DNA of 27,316 bases. Source: CAIUGU01 sp031398625. GTDB lineage: Bacteria; Pseudomonadota; Gammaproteobacteria; Steroidobacterales; Steroidobacteraceae. This document shows positions 1 through 9,049 of the stretch, one piece after another. How positions within the stretch are numbered: position 1 is the stretch's first letter; every line of letters begins with the position of its first letter. The stretch covers positions 1 through 27,316 of the forward strand of contig JANNNQ010000205.1 in assembly GCA_031398625.1 (NCBI GenBank), in the 5' to 3' direction. The translations under genes were made by a program, and so were the position numbers. Below the pieces are notes generated by a model. That model made no database searches, was not told the DNA's origin, and saw nothing but the letters and a program-made list of their open reading frames with translations.

Positions 1-660
1 GTGGAGCCTGATCCGGTGACGGCTGCCGCCATAGGCGAAATGGCCGGGGCTGAAGGGATAACCATTCATCTGCGTGAGGACCGGCGTCATATCCAGGATC
101 GCGACGTCCGGCTGTTCAGGGAAGCCCTGCAGACGCGCATGAACCTCGAAATGGCCGCAACCGATGAAATGCTGAAACTGGCCACGACGCTGCGGCCAGC
201 CGATGTCTGCCTCGTGCCGGAGAAACGCGCCGAAGTCACGACGGAAGGCGGTCTCGACGTCGCCGGGCAAGCCGCCGCCCTGCAGGACTACTGTTCACGG
301 CTGCACGACGCTGGCATCCGCGTCTCGTTGTTCATCGATCCCGATTTCCGGCAGCTCGATACCGCGGCAAAGCTCGGGGTCCCGGTCGTTGAACTGCATA
401 CCGGCGCCTACGCCGAAGTGCAGGGCGGCGCGCAGGCGCTCGAACTCAATCGCCTCATCCAGGCTTCCCGCCACGCCGCGTCACTGGGCCTCACGGTTCA
501 TGCCGGGCACGGTCTCCATTACCACAACGTCCAGCCCGTTGCCGCGATCCCCGAAATTGTCGAGCTCAACATCGGCCACGCCATCATTGCGCGCGCTGTG
601 TTCACGGGTCTCGCTGCCGCTGTCGGCGAGATGAAGCGACTGATGGTTCAAAGCAGATGA
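1..660 (+). CDS. pdxJ: Pyridoxine 5'-phosphate synthase PdxJ (5'-truncated by window edge)
   Basis: PdxJ condenses 1-deoxyxylulose 5-phosphate with 3-amino-2-oxopropyl phosphate to make pyridoxine 5'-phosphate, the last ring-forming step of DXP-dependent vitamin B6 synthesis in the cytoplasm. The reading frame matches the family from about residue 23 onward: the GITIHLREDRRHI block, the LVPEKRAEVTTEGGLD block, HAGHGLHYHNV and the C-terminal ELNIGHAIIARAV phosphate-binding segment are all present. The family is about 243 residues long, so roughly the first 22 codons, including the real start, lie outside the window; the GTG at base 1 is internal. In many proteobacteria pdxJ is followed by acpS, as here, but the two genes are separated by 273 bp of hairpin-forming DNA rather than being tightly coupled. 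Confidence 0.97.
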   Translation: MEPDPVTAAAIGEMAGAEGITIHLREDRRHIQDRDVRLFREALQTRMNLEMAATDEMLKLATTLRPADVCLVPEKRAEVTTEGGLDVAGQAAALQDYCSRLHDAGIRVSLFIDPDFRQLDTAAKLGVPVVELHTGAYAEVQGGAQALELNRLIQASRHAASLGLTVHAGHGLHYHNVQPVAAIPEIVELNIGHAIIARAVFTGLAAAVGEMKRLMVQSR

Positions 661-663
661 GAA

Positions 664-778
664 GCGAGTCCGAGGCGGGGAACCGTTTTCAGAAACGCCG
701 TGAACCCGTCCTTGGGGGCTCCGGGTTCGACATCCTGTCTCACACGGTCCTGAAAACAGTTCCCCGCCTCAGACTCGC
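664..778. repeat. Long imperfect inverted repeat A between pdxJ and acpS
   Basis: A 29-nt arm at 664-692 is the reverse complement of 750-778 with two mismatches (at 758 and 771). Pairing continues inward: CCGTG at 698-702 can pair with CACGG at 743-747, and GAACCCG at 702-708 with CGGGTTC at 722-728 (sharing one base), so most of the 115 nt can fold into one long hairpin. It begins 3 bp after the pdxJ stop. No T-run follows the right arm, so it is not a classical intrinsic terminator. A short palindrome, TGGCC-GCC-GGCCA, sits at 794-806 between this repeat and the next. Confidence 0.85.
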
Positions 779-820
779 AAGCAAGAGCAGGAGTGGCCGC
801 CGGCCAAGGGCTTCACTTCC

Positions 821-930
821 GGCCCCTTCAGGGAAGTTTTTCTCGAAATCGTGTGAGGCAGGAAGCCGAACCCGAAGCCTACATGGATGTACTCGCGGCG
901 GTTTCGAGAAAAAGCTTCCCTGAAGGGGCT
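821..930. repeat. Long inverted repeat B directly upstream of acpS
   Basis: The arm 822-848 is the reverse complement of 902-929 apart from one extra base in the right arm. Beyond the perfect part, 849-857 can pair with 892-901 using several G-U pairs, which suggests the fold matters as RNA as well as DNA. The right arm ends 4 bp before the acpS start and contains its likely ribosome binding site. The arm sequence differs from inverted repeat A, but the total length (about 110 nt) is similar. Confidence 0.85.
923..928 (+). promoter_or_regulatory. Ribosome binding site of acpS inside a hairpin arm
   Basis: AAGGGG lies 5 nt before the ATG at 934 and is the only Shine-Dalgarno-like run near that start. 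It is part of the right arm of inverted repeat B, so folding of the mRNA would hide it. Position and sequence are seen directly; translational control is inferred. Confidence 0.5.
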
Positions 931-933
931 CGC

Positions 934-1317
934 ATGATCTTTGGAATCGGAACCGATGTAGTCCAGATGTCGCGGATGGAAGCGGCGTTCGGGCGGCATG
1001 GGGAGCACCTGGTGCGGCGGCTGTTGTTGCCGCGTGAAGAGGCGCTGTTCCGCAAGACGAAGCGGCCCGTGCGGTTCCTCGCGATGCGGTTCGCGGCCAA
1101 GGAAGCCATCGTGAAGGCGATGGGCACGGGGTTCGCGCATGGCATGTGGATCCGCGATTCCGGTTTCGTGCCGAATGAATGGGGCCGTCCGGACATCATC
1201 TGGTCTGATCGGGGCCTTGGCATGTGCGAAAAGCTGGGAATCGGCGAAGGCCATATCACATTGACGGATGAAGCCGGGCTGATCGTGGCCGTGGCCGTGC
1301 TGATGAAGAAACCATGA
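934..1317 (+). CDS. acpS: Holo-[acyl-carrier-protein] synthase AcpS
   Basis: AcpS transfers 4'-phosphopantetheine from CoA to a serine of apo-acyl carrier protein, activating it for fatty acid synthesis. The product is 127 residues, the usual size for this class (E. coli 126). The N-terminal GIGTDVVQMSRME block carries the metal-binding Asp8, and FAAKEAIVKAMGTGF carries Glu57 and the conserved lysines. The ATG at 934 is chosen because the protein then starts exactly at the family N-terminus; the frame is open further upstream, but only through the inverted repeats. The gene overlaps the next one by 4 nt (ATGA). Its upstream region is unusual: the ribosome binding site is embedded in a long hairpin. 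Confidence 0.95.
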   Translation: MIFGIGTDVVQMSRMEAAFGRHGEHLVRRLLLPREEALFRKTKRPVRFLAMRFAAKEAIVKAMGTGFAHGMWIRDSGFVPNEWGRPDIIWSDRGLGMCEKLGIGEGHITLTDEAGLIVAVAVLMKKP

Positions 1318-2093
1318 ACGTATTCGTCTTCGATATCGAAACCATTCCCGACGTCGAGCTCGGCCGGCGGCTGTATGACCTTGAAGGCCTGACCGACAAG
1401 CAGGTCGGGTACGTGATGCAGACCAAGCGGCGGGAAGAGTCGGGCCACGAGTTCCTGTCGCTGGAGCAGCATCGCGTCGCGGCGATCTCGATCGCCTGGC
1501 GGTCGCGGGATTCGTTCAAGGTCTGGAGCCTCGGCGATCCGGCTGCGCCCGAGGCCGAGATCATCCAGCGCTTCTTTGACGGCATCGAGAAGTACTCGCC
1601 CGATCTCGTGTCGTGGAATGGCAGCGGCTTCGACCTGCCGGTGCTGCACTATCGCGCGCTCAAGCACGGCATCCAGGCGCCGCGGTACTGGGAGACCGGC
1701 GACGAGGACCAGTCCTTCCGCTGGAACAACTATCTGAGCCGGTATCACTGGCGCCATACCGACGTGATGGATGTGCTCTCCGGCTTCCAGGGCCGGGCCC
1801 GCGCCAGCCTGGAGGATGTCGCGATGCTGCTCGGCCTGCCGGGCAAGTTGGGGATGAGCGGCGACAAGGTGTGGGATGCCTACCTGGACGGGCAGATCGA
1901 GGGCATCCGCAATTACTGCGAGACCGACGTCGTCAATACCTACCTCATCTTCCTGCGCTTCGAGCTGATGCGGGGCCGCATGACGCCCGAGCAGTACGCA
2001 GCCGAATGTGGCCGCGTCCGCGAAACGTTGTCCGCGCAGTCGAAGAGCCATTTCCACGAATTCCTCGCGGCGTGGCCGGAGTCGGCGCGTTGA
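1314..2093 (+). CDS. PolB-like 3'-5' exonuclease (DnaQ/RNase H fold)
   Basis: A 259-residue protein with the three exonuclease motifs of the DEDD superfamily. ExoI is DIET (Asp7, Glu9), ExoII is SWNGSGFDLPVL (Asn102, Asp107) and ExoIII is YCETD (Tyr201, Asp205), which fits a DEDDy-type metal-dependent 3'-5' exonuclease. It resembles the stand-alone 'predicted 3'-5' exonuclease related to the PolB exonuclease domain' family, for which a physiological role is poorly defined; a nucleic acid processing or repair role is likely. The ATG overlaps the acpS stop (ATGA), and the gene's own stop overlaps a TTG start for rlmD, so the three genes appear translationally coupled. Confidence 0.88.
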   Translation: MNVFVFDIETIPDVELGRRLYDLEGLTDKQVGYVMQTKRREESGHEFLSLEQHRVAAISIAWRSRDSFKVWSLGDPAAPEAEIIQRFFDGIEKYSPDLVSWNGSGFDLPVLHYRALKHGIQAPRYWETGDEDQSFRWNNYLSRYHWRHTDVMDVLSGFQGRARASLEDVAMLLGLPGKLGMSGDKVWDAYLDGQIEGIRNYCETDVVNTYLIFLRFELMRGRMTPEQYAAECGRVRETLSAQSKSHFHEFLAAWPESAR

Positions 2094-3430
2094 CCCGGCG
2101 CTCCGCCGCCGCCCGGCGGGCCTCGATCAACCGGGCTCCCGAAAGCGCGGTCATTCTCGACCTGGCCCACGATGGCCGGGGCGTCGCCCGCGTCGACGGG
2201 AAGACGGTGTTCATCGATGACGCCCTGCCTGGCGAAACGGTCCGCTTCGTGCGCAAGAACATCCGCAGCACGTTCGATGAAGCCCGCCTGGAGCAGGTGG
2301 TCGAGCCGTCTGTCGACCGGGTGCAGCCGGAATGTCCGCATTTCGGCCTGTGTGGCGGGTGCGCCCTGCAGCACCTGGCGCCTCCGCAGCAGCTGGCGTT
2401 CAAACAGCGCCAGTTGATGGAAGCCTTCGAGCGCATCGGCAAGGTGATGCCCCTCAAGCAATTACCACCGTTGCAGGGAGCGGTCTGGTGCTATCGTCGC
2501 CGTGCCCGCCTGGGAGCAAAGTGGGTCGGAAAGAAAGGCAAGGCGCTGGTGGGTTTCCGCGAGCGGGGGACCGCTTTGCTTGCGGAACTGCAATCTTGTG
2601 CGGTACTGCAGCCGCCACTCGATCAACTGCTCGAACCGCTGGCGCAGCTCATCGGGACGTTAAGCCTTCGGGACCGGATTCCGCAGGTGGAGGCAGCGGT
2701 TGCCGACAATGCGACAGCGCTGGTGATCCGCACGCTGGGCACGCTGGATGAGGAGGACCGGGTCCGGGTGCGGGCTTTCGCCGCCGCCCATGGGTTGCAG
2801 ATCCATCTTCAGCCCGGTGACTACACGACCATTGCCCCGCTCGATCCGCCTGCCCGACCGTTGCTTTATCGCCTGCCGAATTTCGCTGTCGACATCGAGT
2901 TCCTGCCCGCCGACTTCATCCAGGTGAATGGCGATCTCAATCGCCGCATGGTCGATCTGGCCGTGGAGTTGCTGCAGCCCGAACCGGCTGACCGGGTCCT
3001 TGACCTGTTCTGTGGTCTCGGCAATTTCTCGTTGCCCCTGGCCCGCAAGGCGGCCGAAGTCATCGGGGTAGACGGTGAAACCGGGCTGATCGAGCGGGCT
3101 CGTGCGAACGCGCGCCGGAACGGCATCACCAATGCGACGTTCTTTGCCGCGAACCTGTCCGAAAGGACCGATGGCCTGCCCTGGGTGGCGGGGCGGTACC
3201 AGAAAGTGCTGCTCGATCCTCCGCGTGCCGGAGCCATCGAGATGCTGCCCATGATCGCCGCGAGCGGGGCGCAGCGCGTCGTGTATATTTCGTGCCACCC
3301 GGCGAGCCTGGCAAGGGATGCAGGCGCGCTGGTCCGCGATCACGGGTTTACGCTGAAAGCGGCGGGGGTGATGGACATGTTCGCGCATACCGCACACGTC
3401 GAATCCATTGCGGTCTTCGATCGCGCCTGA
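2090..3430 (+). CDS. rlmD: 23S rRNA (uracil-1939-C5)-methyltransferase RlmD
   Basis: RlmD methylates C5 of U1939 in 23S rRNA using S-adenosylmethionine and carries a [4Fe-4S] cluster. The N-terminal region is TRAM-like (GRGVARVDGKTVFI). Cluster ligands are visible as Cys82, Cys88 and Cys91 in CPHFGLCGGC plus Cys170. The SAM site is VLDLFCGLGNFSLPLA, and the catalytic Cys402 lies in SCHPASLARD, the RlmD/RumA pattern. TTG 2090 is preferred as start because it overlaps the upstream TGA (TTGA) and has GGAG at 2078-2081, giving 446 residues against 433 in E. coli. GTG 2072 is the alternative. The frame stays open far upstream only as a shadow of the exonuclease gene. Confidence 0.93.
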   Translation: MTRRSAAARRASINRAPESAVILDLAHDGRGVARVDGKTVFIDDALPGETVRFVRKNIRSTFDEARLEQVVEPSVDRVQPECPHFGLCGGCALQHLAPPQQLAFKQRQLMEAFERIGKVMPLKQLPPLQGAVWCYRRRARLGAKWVGKKGKALVGFRERGTALLAELQSCAVLQPPLDQLLEPLAQLIGTLSLRDRIPQVEAAVADNATALVIRTLGTLDEEDRVRVRAFAAAHGLQIHLQPGDYTTIAPLDPPARPLLYRLPNFAVDIEFLPADFIQVNGDLNRRMVDLAVELLQPEPADRVLDLFCGLGNFSLPLARKAAEVIGVDGETGLIERARANARRNGITNATFFAANLSERTDGLPWVAGRYQKVLLDPPRAGAIEMLPMIAASGAQRVVYISCHPASLARDAGALVRDHGFTLKAAGVMDMFAHTAHVESIAVFDRA

Positions 3431-3446
3431 CAAGCATCGGGAACAC

Positions 3447-4490
3447 ATGACGCTCGGTCCCTTGATGATCGACATTGCAGGCACCCGCCTCCTGCCGGAG
3501 GATCGGGAGCTGCTCAGGTCGCCGCTGGTCGGCGGCGTCATCCTGTTCACCCGGAATTTCTCCACGCTTCCCGAGCTTGAATCGCTCGTGGCGGACATCC
3601 ATGCGATCCGCTCCACGCAGCTGCTGGTCACGGTGGATCACGAGGGGGGGCGGGTGCAGCGCTTCCGCCGCGACTTCACGGTGCTGCCGCCCATGCGGCT
3701 CATCGGCCACCAGTACGACATGGACCGGACGAACGGCCTCAAGCTGGCGCGGCAGAGTGGCTGGTTGATGGCGGCCGAGCTCAGGTCGGTCGGCATCGAC
3801 ATGAGCTACGCCCCGGTGCTCGACCTCGACTACGGGGTCAGTGAAGTGATCGGCGACCGGTCGTTCCATCGCAATCCGGAGGCCGTGGCCGACCTGGCTG
3901 TGGCCTTCATGGGAGGCATGCGGGAAGCCGGCATGGCGGCGTGTGCCAAGCATTTTCCCGGGCACGGGGCGGTGGTCGCCGATTCCCATGTTGCACTGCC
4001 GATAGACCGGCGGGAGTACGCCGACCTGGCCGATGACATCTACCCGTATCGCCGGCTGATCGACAATGGCCTGGGCGCCGTCATGGCCTCGCATGTCGTG
4101 TACTCGGCGGTCGACGCCCGGGCCGCCGGCTTTTCCCCGCGCTGGCTGCAGGTGGAACTCCGGGAACACCTGGGGTTCACGGGGGCGATCTTCACCGATG
4201 ACCTCACCATGCAGGGCGCGAGCGTCGGGGGATCGATGGCCGAGCGGGCGCGAGCAGCCCTTGGGGCCGGGTGCGACGTGCTGCCGATCTGCAATAATCG
4301 GCAGGGTGTGATCGAAGTCGTCGAGGCGCTGCGCGATTGGGGTGATCCTCTGGGACAGATCCGCCTCGTCCGACTCCATGGCCTGGCCTCGCCAACCCGG
4401 GGAGAGCTGGTCAGGTCGGATCACTGGCAGGACTGCGTCCGGGCAGTGGAGCAATGCAAGGCGCCCCCCGAACTCAAGCTGGATGCTTAA
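3447..4490 (+). CDS. nagZ: Beta-N-acetylhexosaminidase NagZ
   Basis: NagZ is a family 3 glycoside hydrolase that removes N-acetylglucosamine from 1,6-anhydro-muropeptides during cytoplasmic cell-wall recycling. The 347-residue product has DHEGGRVQRF near residues 64-73, KHFPGHGAVVADSH with the Asp179-His181 dyad typical of NagZ, and the nucleophile region IFTDDLTMQGA (probably Asp251). ATG 3447 matches the family N-terminus and follows a weak GGGA at 3439-3442; an in-frame upstream ATG at 3408 would overlap rlmD and add residues unlike the family. It starts 16 bp after rlmD, so co-transcription is likely. Confidence 0.95.
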   Translation: MTLGPLMIDIAGTRLLPEDRELLRSPLVGGVILFTRNFSTLPELESLVADIHAIRSTQLLVTVDHEGGRVQRFRRDFTVLPPMRLIGHQYDMDRTNGLKLARQSGWLMAAELRSVGIDMSYAPVLDLDYGVSEVIGDRSFHRNPEAVADLAVAFMGGMREAGMAACAKHFPGHGAVVADSHVALPIDRREYADLADDIYPYRRLIDNGLGAVMASHVVYSAVDARAAGFSPRWLQVELREHLGFTGAIFTDDLTMQGASVGGSMAERARAALGAGCDVLPICNNRQGVIEVVEALRDWGDPLGQIRLVRLHGLASPTRGELVRSDHWQDCVRAVEQCKAPPELKLDA

Positions 4491-4508
4491 GGGTTTCCCG
4501 ATAGAACA

Positions 4509-5522
4509 ATGGCCGACGTTGCGACGCCCACGGATGCCCCCCCGGTAGTTGCCGGCGCGACCCTGTCGCCGGAATCGCCGCTGTTCAACCAGCTGCTGGA
4601 CGCTTGTCCGGATGGCGTCGCCCTGTGCGATGTGCGCGCCGGCGATACGCCCGTCGTTTATGCGAACCGCGCCTTCGAACAGCTGACCGGCTACCGCGCG
4701 GCAGAAATCGTCGGGCGGAACATGCGGTTCCTCCATGGCGATGATCGCGACCAGGAAGGCCTGTCCCGCATCCGGCTGGCCCTGAAGGAAGGCGTGGCCG
4801 CCCACGCAACCTTGCGCAACTACCGCAAGGACGGCACGCTGTTCTGGAACGAGCTCCGGCTGGTGCCCGTCCGCAACGCCGCGGGGCAGATCTCGCACTT
4901 CGCGAGCTTCCATCGCGAAGTCGGTGAGCGCCTCAAGCCCGACATCCGCTCTGATCAGCGCACTGACCAGCGTACCGAGCCGCGCGATCCCGCCCTCAAC
5001 ACGCAGACCATGCTGGCGTACCTGCGCGATGACAAGCTCACCGGCTTGCTGCGCCGGGGTTACTTCGACGAACTGCTGAAGCGCGATCTCGGCATTGCGC
5101 AGCGCGAGTCGCGCACGCTGTCCCTGTTTCTCTTCGATCCCGATTTCTTCGAACCCTATCGCGAACTGTTCGGCCGACCGGGCGCCGACCAGTCGCTGCG
5201 CCGCATCGGCCGCACCATCGGCGCCTGCTTCCGCCGGGCCAGCGATCTGTGTGCGCGCTTCGATGACACCCGCGTTGCCGCGCTGTGTACGGGCATGGAT
5301 GCCGACCATGCCGCGAAGCACGCAGAGACCGTGCTCGCCCGCATCCGCGATCTCGCGATCCATCATCCGCGTTCTTCGGTATCCCGCTTCGTGACGATGA
5401 GCGCCGGTATCGTTACGCTCACACCCTCGCTCGAAGTCGACAGCGAGAAACTCATCGCCGCCGCCCAGGAAGCCTTGCGCAAGGCCCGCGACGAAGGCCG
5501 CAATCGCGCCGTCAGCGCCTAG
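4509..5522 (+). CDS. LOV-like PAS domain fused to a degenerate GGDEF domain
   Basis: 337 residues, no membrane segment. Residues about 26-137 form a PAS domain of LOV type: GRNMRFLHGDD (69-79) aligns with the LOV signature GxNCRFLQ, and NYRKDGTLFWNEL (104-116) with the flavin-binding NYRKDGxxFWN block. The photoactive cysteine is replaced by Met72 and the following Gln by His. A charged linker (about 147-160) leads to a GGDEF-type domain (about 174-337) starting KLTGLLRRGYFDEL, but the signature is FDDTRV (251-256) instead of GGDEF/GGEEF, so diguanylate cyclase activity is not expected. It is probably a sensor or partner protein that works by binding rather than catalysis; this is inference. 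It starts 18 bp after nagZ. Its stop codon lies at the edge of a MITE-like insertion. Confidence 0.85.
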   Translation: MADVATPTDAPPVVAGATLSPESPLFNQLLDACPDGVALCDVRAGDTPVVYANRAFEQLTGYRAAEIVGRNMRFLHGDDRDQEGLSRIRLALKEGVAAHATLRNYRKDGTLFWNELRLVPVRNAAGQISHFASFHREVGERLKPDIRSDQRTDQRTEPRDPALNTQTMLAYLRDDKLTGLLRRGYFDELLKRDLGIAQRESRTLSLFLFDPDFFEPYRELFGRPGADQSLRRIGRTIGACFRRASDLCARFDDTRVAALCTGMDADHAAKHAETVLARIRDLAIHHPRSSVSRFVTMSAGIVTLTPSLEVDSEKLIAAAQEALRKARDEGRNRAVSA

Positions 5523-5631
5523 GGAACCTCTGAAATACTGCCATCTGAAACTGTCGACGCATTTTCAACCATGGTCTTTCAATCAGTTGCATCGCTGTTC
5601 GCCTGGCACATGTAGGTAAATCAGAGCTTCC
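5522..5631. mobile_element. MITE-like element, copy 1 (110 bp)
   Basis: A 110-bp non-coding sequence, visibly AT-richer than its surroundings, with terminal inverted repeats: left GGGAACCTCTGA, right (reverse complement) GGAAGCTCTGA. A second copy is at 24338-24447, differing at only about 9 or 10 positions. Flanking triplets are CTA (5519-5521) and CTG (5632-5634), an imperfect 3-bp target duplication. It contains no transposase, so it is a non-autonomous element. The TAG stop of the upstream gene is made of two target bases and the first base of the element. The family of the mobilising transposase is not known to me; the CTA/TTA targets recall IS5-type elements. Confidence 0.75.
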
Positions 5632-5640
5632 CTGGCCCTG

Positions 5641-5664
5641 GAATCGGGGACTGTCCCCAAATTC
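5641..5664. repeat. GGGGAC-T-GTCCCC palindrome between convergent genes
   Basis: GGGGAC at 5646-5651 and GTCCCC at 5653-5658 are flanked by GAAT at 5641-5644 and ATTC at 5661-5664, giving a compact interrupted palindrome of 24 nt. It sits between the 3' ends of the PAS/GGDEF gene and csiV. It could act as a bidirectional termination hairpin or be a REP-like extragenic palindrome. No T-run follows on either strand. Confidence 0.5.
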
Positions 5665-5681
5665 ATGCCGCGTGCACTTGC

Positions 5682-6304
5682 CTAGCGGGTCGCCGCTGGT
5701 GTCTGCGGCGTCACCAGGGCAATGACGCCGAAATGCGGGTGATCGAAGTAGTGCCGCTCGGTGCTGCGCATCCGGCGGGTCTGGCGCAGGACATAGCGCT
5801 GGCCGCCGGGTTCGGGCTCAAAATCAAGATCCAGCGTGAGATGAAGATACCGCCCGCGGGCCAGTGCGGCTGAGCCGCTCACCGTGCCGGGAGGCACGAG
5901 GCTGTCGATCGGCTCGGCGACGGCGGCGTTGAGCGGCGAACCCACCTGGCTCCAGCCGAAGTGGGCGACGGTGCGGTAGCCCCGGCTGCGTTGCAACGAC
6001 GCAGCAATGTTCGTCAGGCGGTAGCGGTCCCGGGACAAGGCTTGCCGGCCGCTGCTGGACATCCCGGTTCCGAGGGGCACGGCGATCACCGGGGCTTCCT
6101 CCGCATCCTGGACGGTCAGCGGCACCTCCTTCTCGCCCTCGCGTGCCTCGAGCGCCCAGTCTTCCGGCGTGGCGTTCCCGTCCAGATTCCGGAACACGAC
6201 GAGCTCCACGTCGTACACGATCGGGGCGGCTTCCTGGGCGCTCGCCTGCGCGAGCGCAAGACCCAGGATCGCAGTGACAGCGCGCAGGAAACCAGTCCTC
6301 GTCG

Positions 6305-6308
<4 letters not shown>
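5682..6308 (-). CDS. CsiV-family periplasmic protein
   Basis: 208 residues with a cleavable signal peptide (hydrophobic core AVTAILGLALA, likely cleavage after ASA near residue 24). The mature part has the features of the CsiV family (peptidoglycan-binding, PF10972): YDVELVVFRNLDG at the start of the domain and LRQTRRMRSTERHYFDHPHFGVIALVTP at the end (split here as the conserved C-terminal strand-rich block). The family was named in Vibrio cholerae, where CsiV assists the LpoA/PBP1A peptidoglycan synthase; family membership is recognised here, and the partner is inferred. Its ATG overlaps the stop of the upstream molybdenum hydroxylase gene (ATGA), so it is translated as the last gene of that run. 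In pseudomonads a homologue lies next to mfd, as I recall; here two oxidoreductase genes separate them. Confidence 0.78.
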
Positions 6309-8485
<2,177 letters not shown>

Positions 8486-8496
8486 TGCAGGTCCCT

Positions 8497-8955
8497 TCAG
8501 GCCAGCGAACCGGCAGCGCGCTTGATCGCGGCGCGGATCCGGGGATAGGTGGCACAGCGGCAGATGTTGCCAGCCATGGCGGCGTCGATGTCGGCGTCGG
8601 AGGGCGACTTGTTCTGCGTCAGCAGGGCAGTGGCGCTCATGATCTGGCCGGACTGGCAGTAGCCGCACTGGGCGACGTTCTCGACGATCCAGGCTTCCTG
8701 GACTGCATTGCCGACCGGGGTTGTGCCGATGGTCTCGATCGTGGTGATCTTCTTGCCTTCGACTGCGGCCACCGGGGTGATGCAGCTGCGGGTGGGCTGG
8801 CCGTCGACATGCACGGTGCAGGCGCCGCACAGAGCCATGCCGCAGCCGTACTTCGTCCCTGTCATCGACAGGTGATCGCGGAGGGTCCACAGCAGGGGGG
8901 TGTCCGGCTCCACGTCGACCTCGACGCTCTTGCCATTGATGTCCAGCGTTGCCAT
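8497..8955 (-). CDS. (2Fe-2S)-binding subunit of a molybdenum hydroxylase (IorA-like)
   Basis: 152 residues forming the small electron-transfer subunit for the Moco protein encoded 11 bp downstream. It has a plant-ferredoxin-type cluster (Cys38, Cys43, Cys46, Cys58; CGMALCGACTVHVDG) and a C-terminal four-helix domain with the second cluster (Cys97, Cys100, Cys132, Cys134; CGYCQSGQ and NICRCATYPRI). There is no signal peptide, so it is presumably exported with its Tat-tagged partner; that is the usual arrangement for this family and is inferred here. GGGAG upstream of ATG 8955 supports the start. A 94-bp gap separates it from mfd. Confidence 0.93.
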   Translation of the reverse strand: MATLDINGKSVEVDVEPDTPLLWTLRDHLSMTGTKYGCGMALCGACTVHVDGQPTRSCITPVAAVEGKKITTIETIGTTPVGNAVQEAWIVENVAQCGYCQSGQIMSATALLTQNKSPSDADIDAAMAGNICRCATYPRIRAAIKRAAGSLA

Positions 8956-9002
8956 GAGGATCTCCCGATGAAAATGAGCGAGCGGCGGCGGGCCCGCCCG
9001 CG

Positions 9003-9032
9003 AATATACGCCTCTGCTGCGGCCTTGAGTAA
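9003..9032 (-). promoter_or_regulatory. Candidate promoter for the molybdenum hydroxylase-csiV run
   Basis: Read on the minus strand, TTACTC (9027-9032) and TATATT (9003-9008) are separated by 18 bp and lie about 50 bp upstream of the Fe-S subunit start. The -10 is a good match, the -35 a weak one. A GC-rich palindrome (near 8989-9000) follows it. It would let this run be expressed independently of mfd. Confidence 0.25.
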
Positions 9033-9049
9033 GACTGCGGCGGTGGGTC

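Noticed and set aside
750..790. Inverted repeat A considered as an intrinsic terminator of pdxJ
   Set aside because: The stem is long enough, but the right arm is followed by AAGCAAGAG rather than a T-run.
657..923. An 88-codon open frame overlapping the pdxJ stop (ATGA) and running to acpS
   Set aside because: Although the overlap looks like coupling, the frame only reads through the two inverted repeats and gives an unstructured basic peptide without similarity to anything I recognise.
3348..5366. A 672-codon open frame on the minus strand opposite rlmD, nagZ and the PAS/GGDEF gene
   Set aside because: It spans three well-recognised genes on the opposite strand and has no family features; a GC-driven shadow.
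8486..8890. Possible N-terminal extension of the Moco subunit
   Set aside because: It lies entirely over the Fe-S subunit in another frame; the Tat signal and Shine-Dalgarno place the start at 8485.
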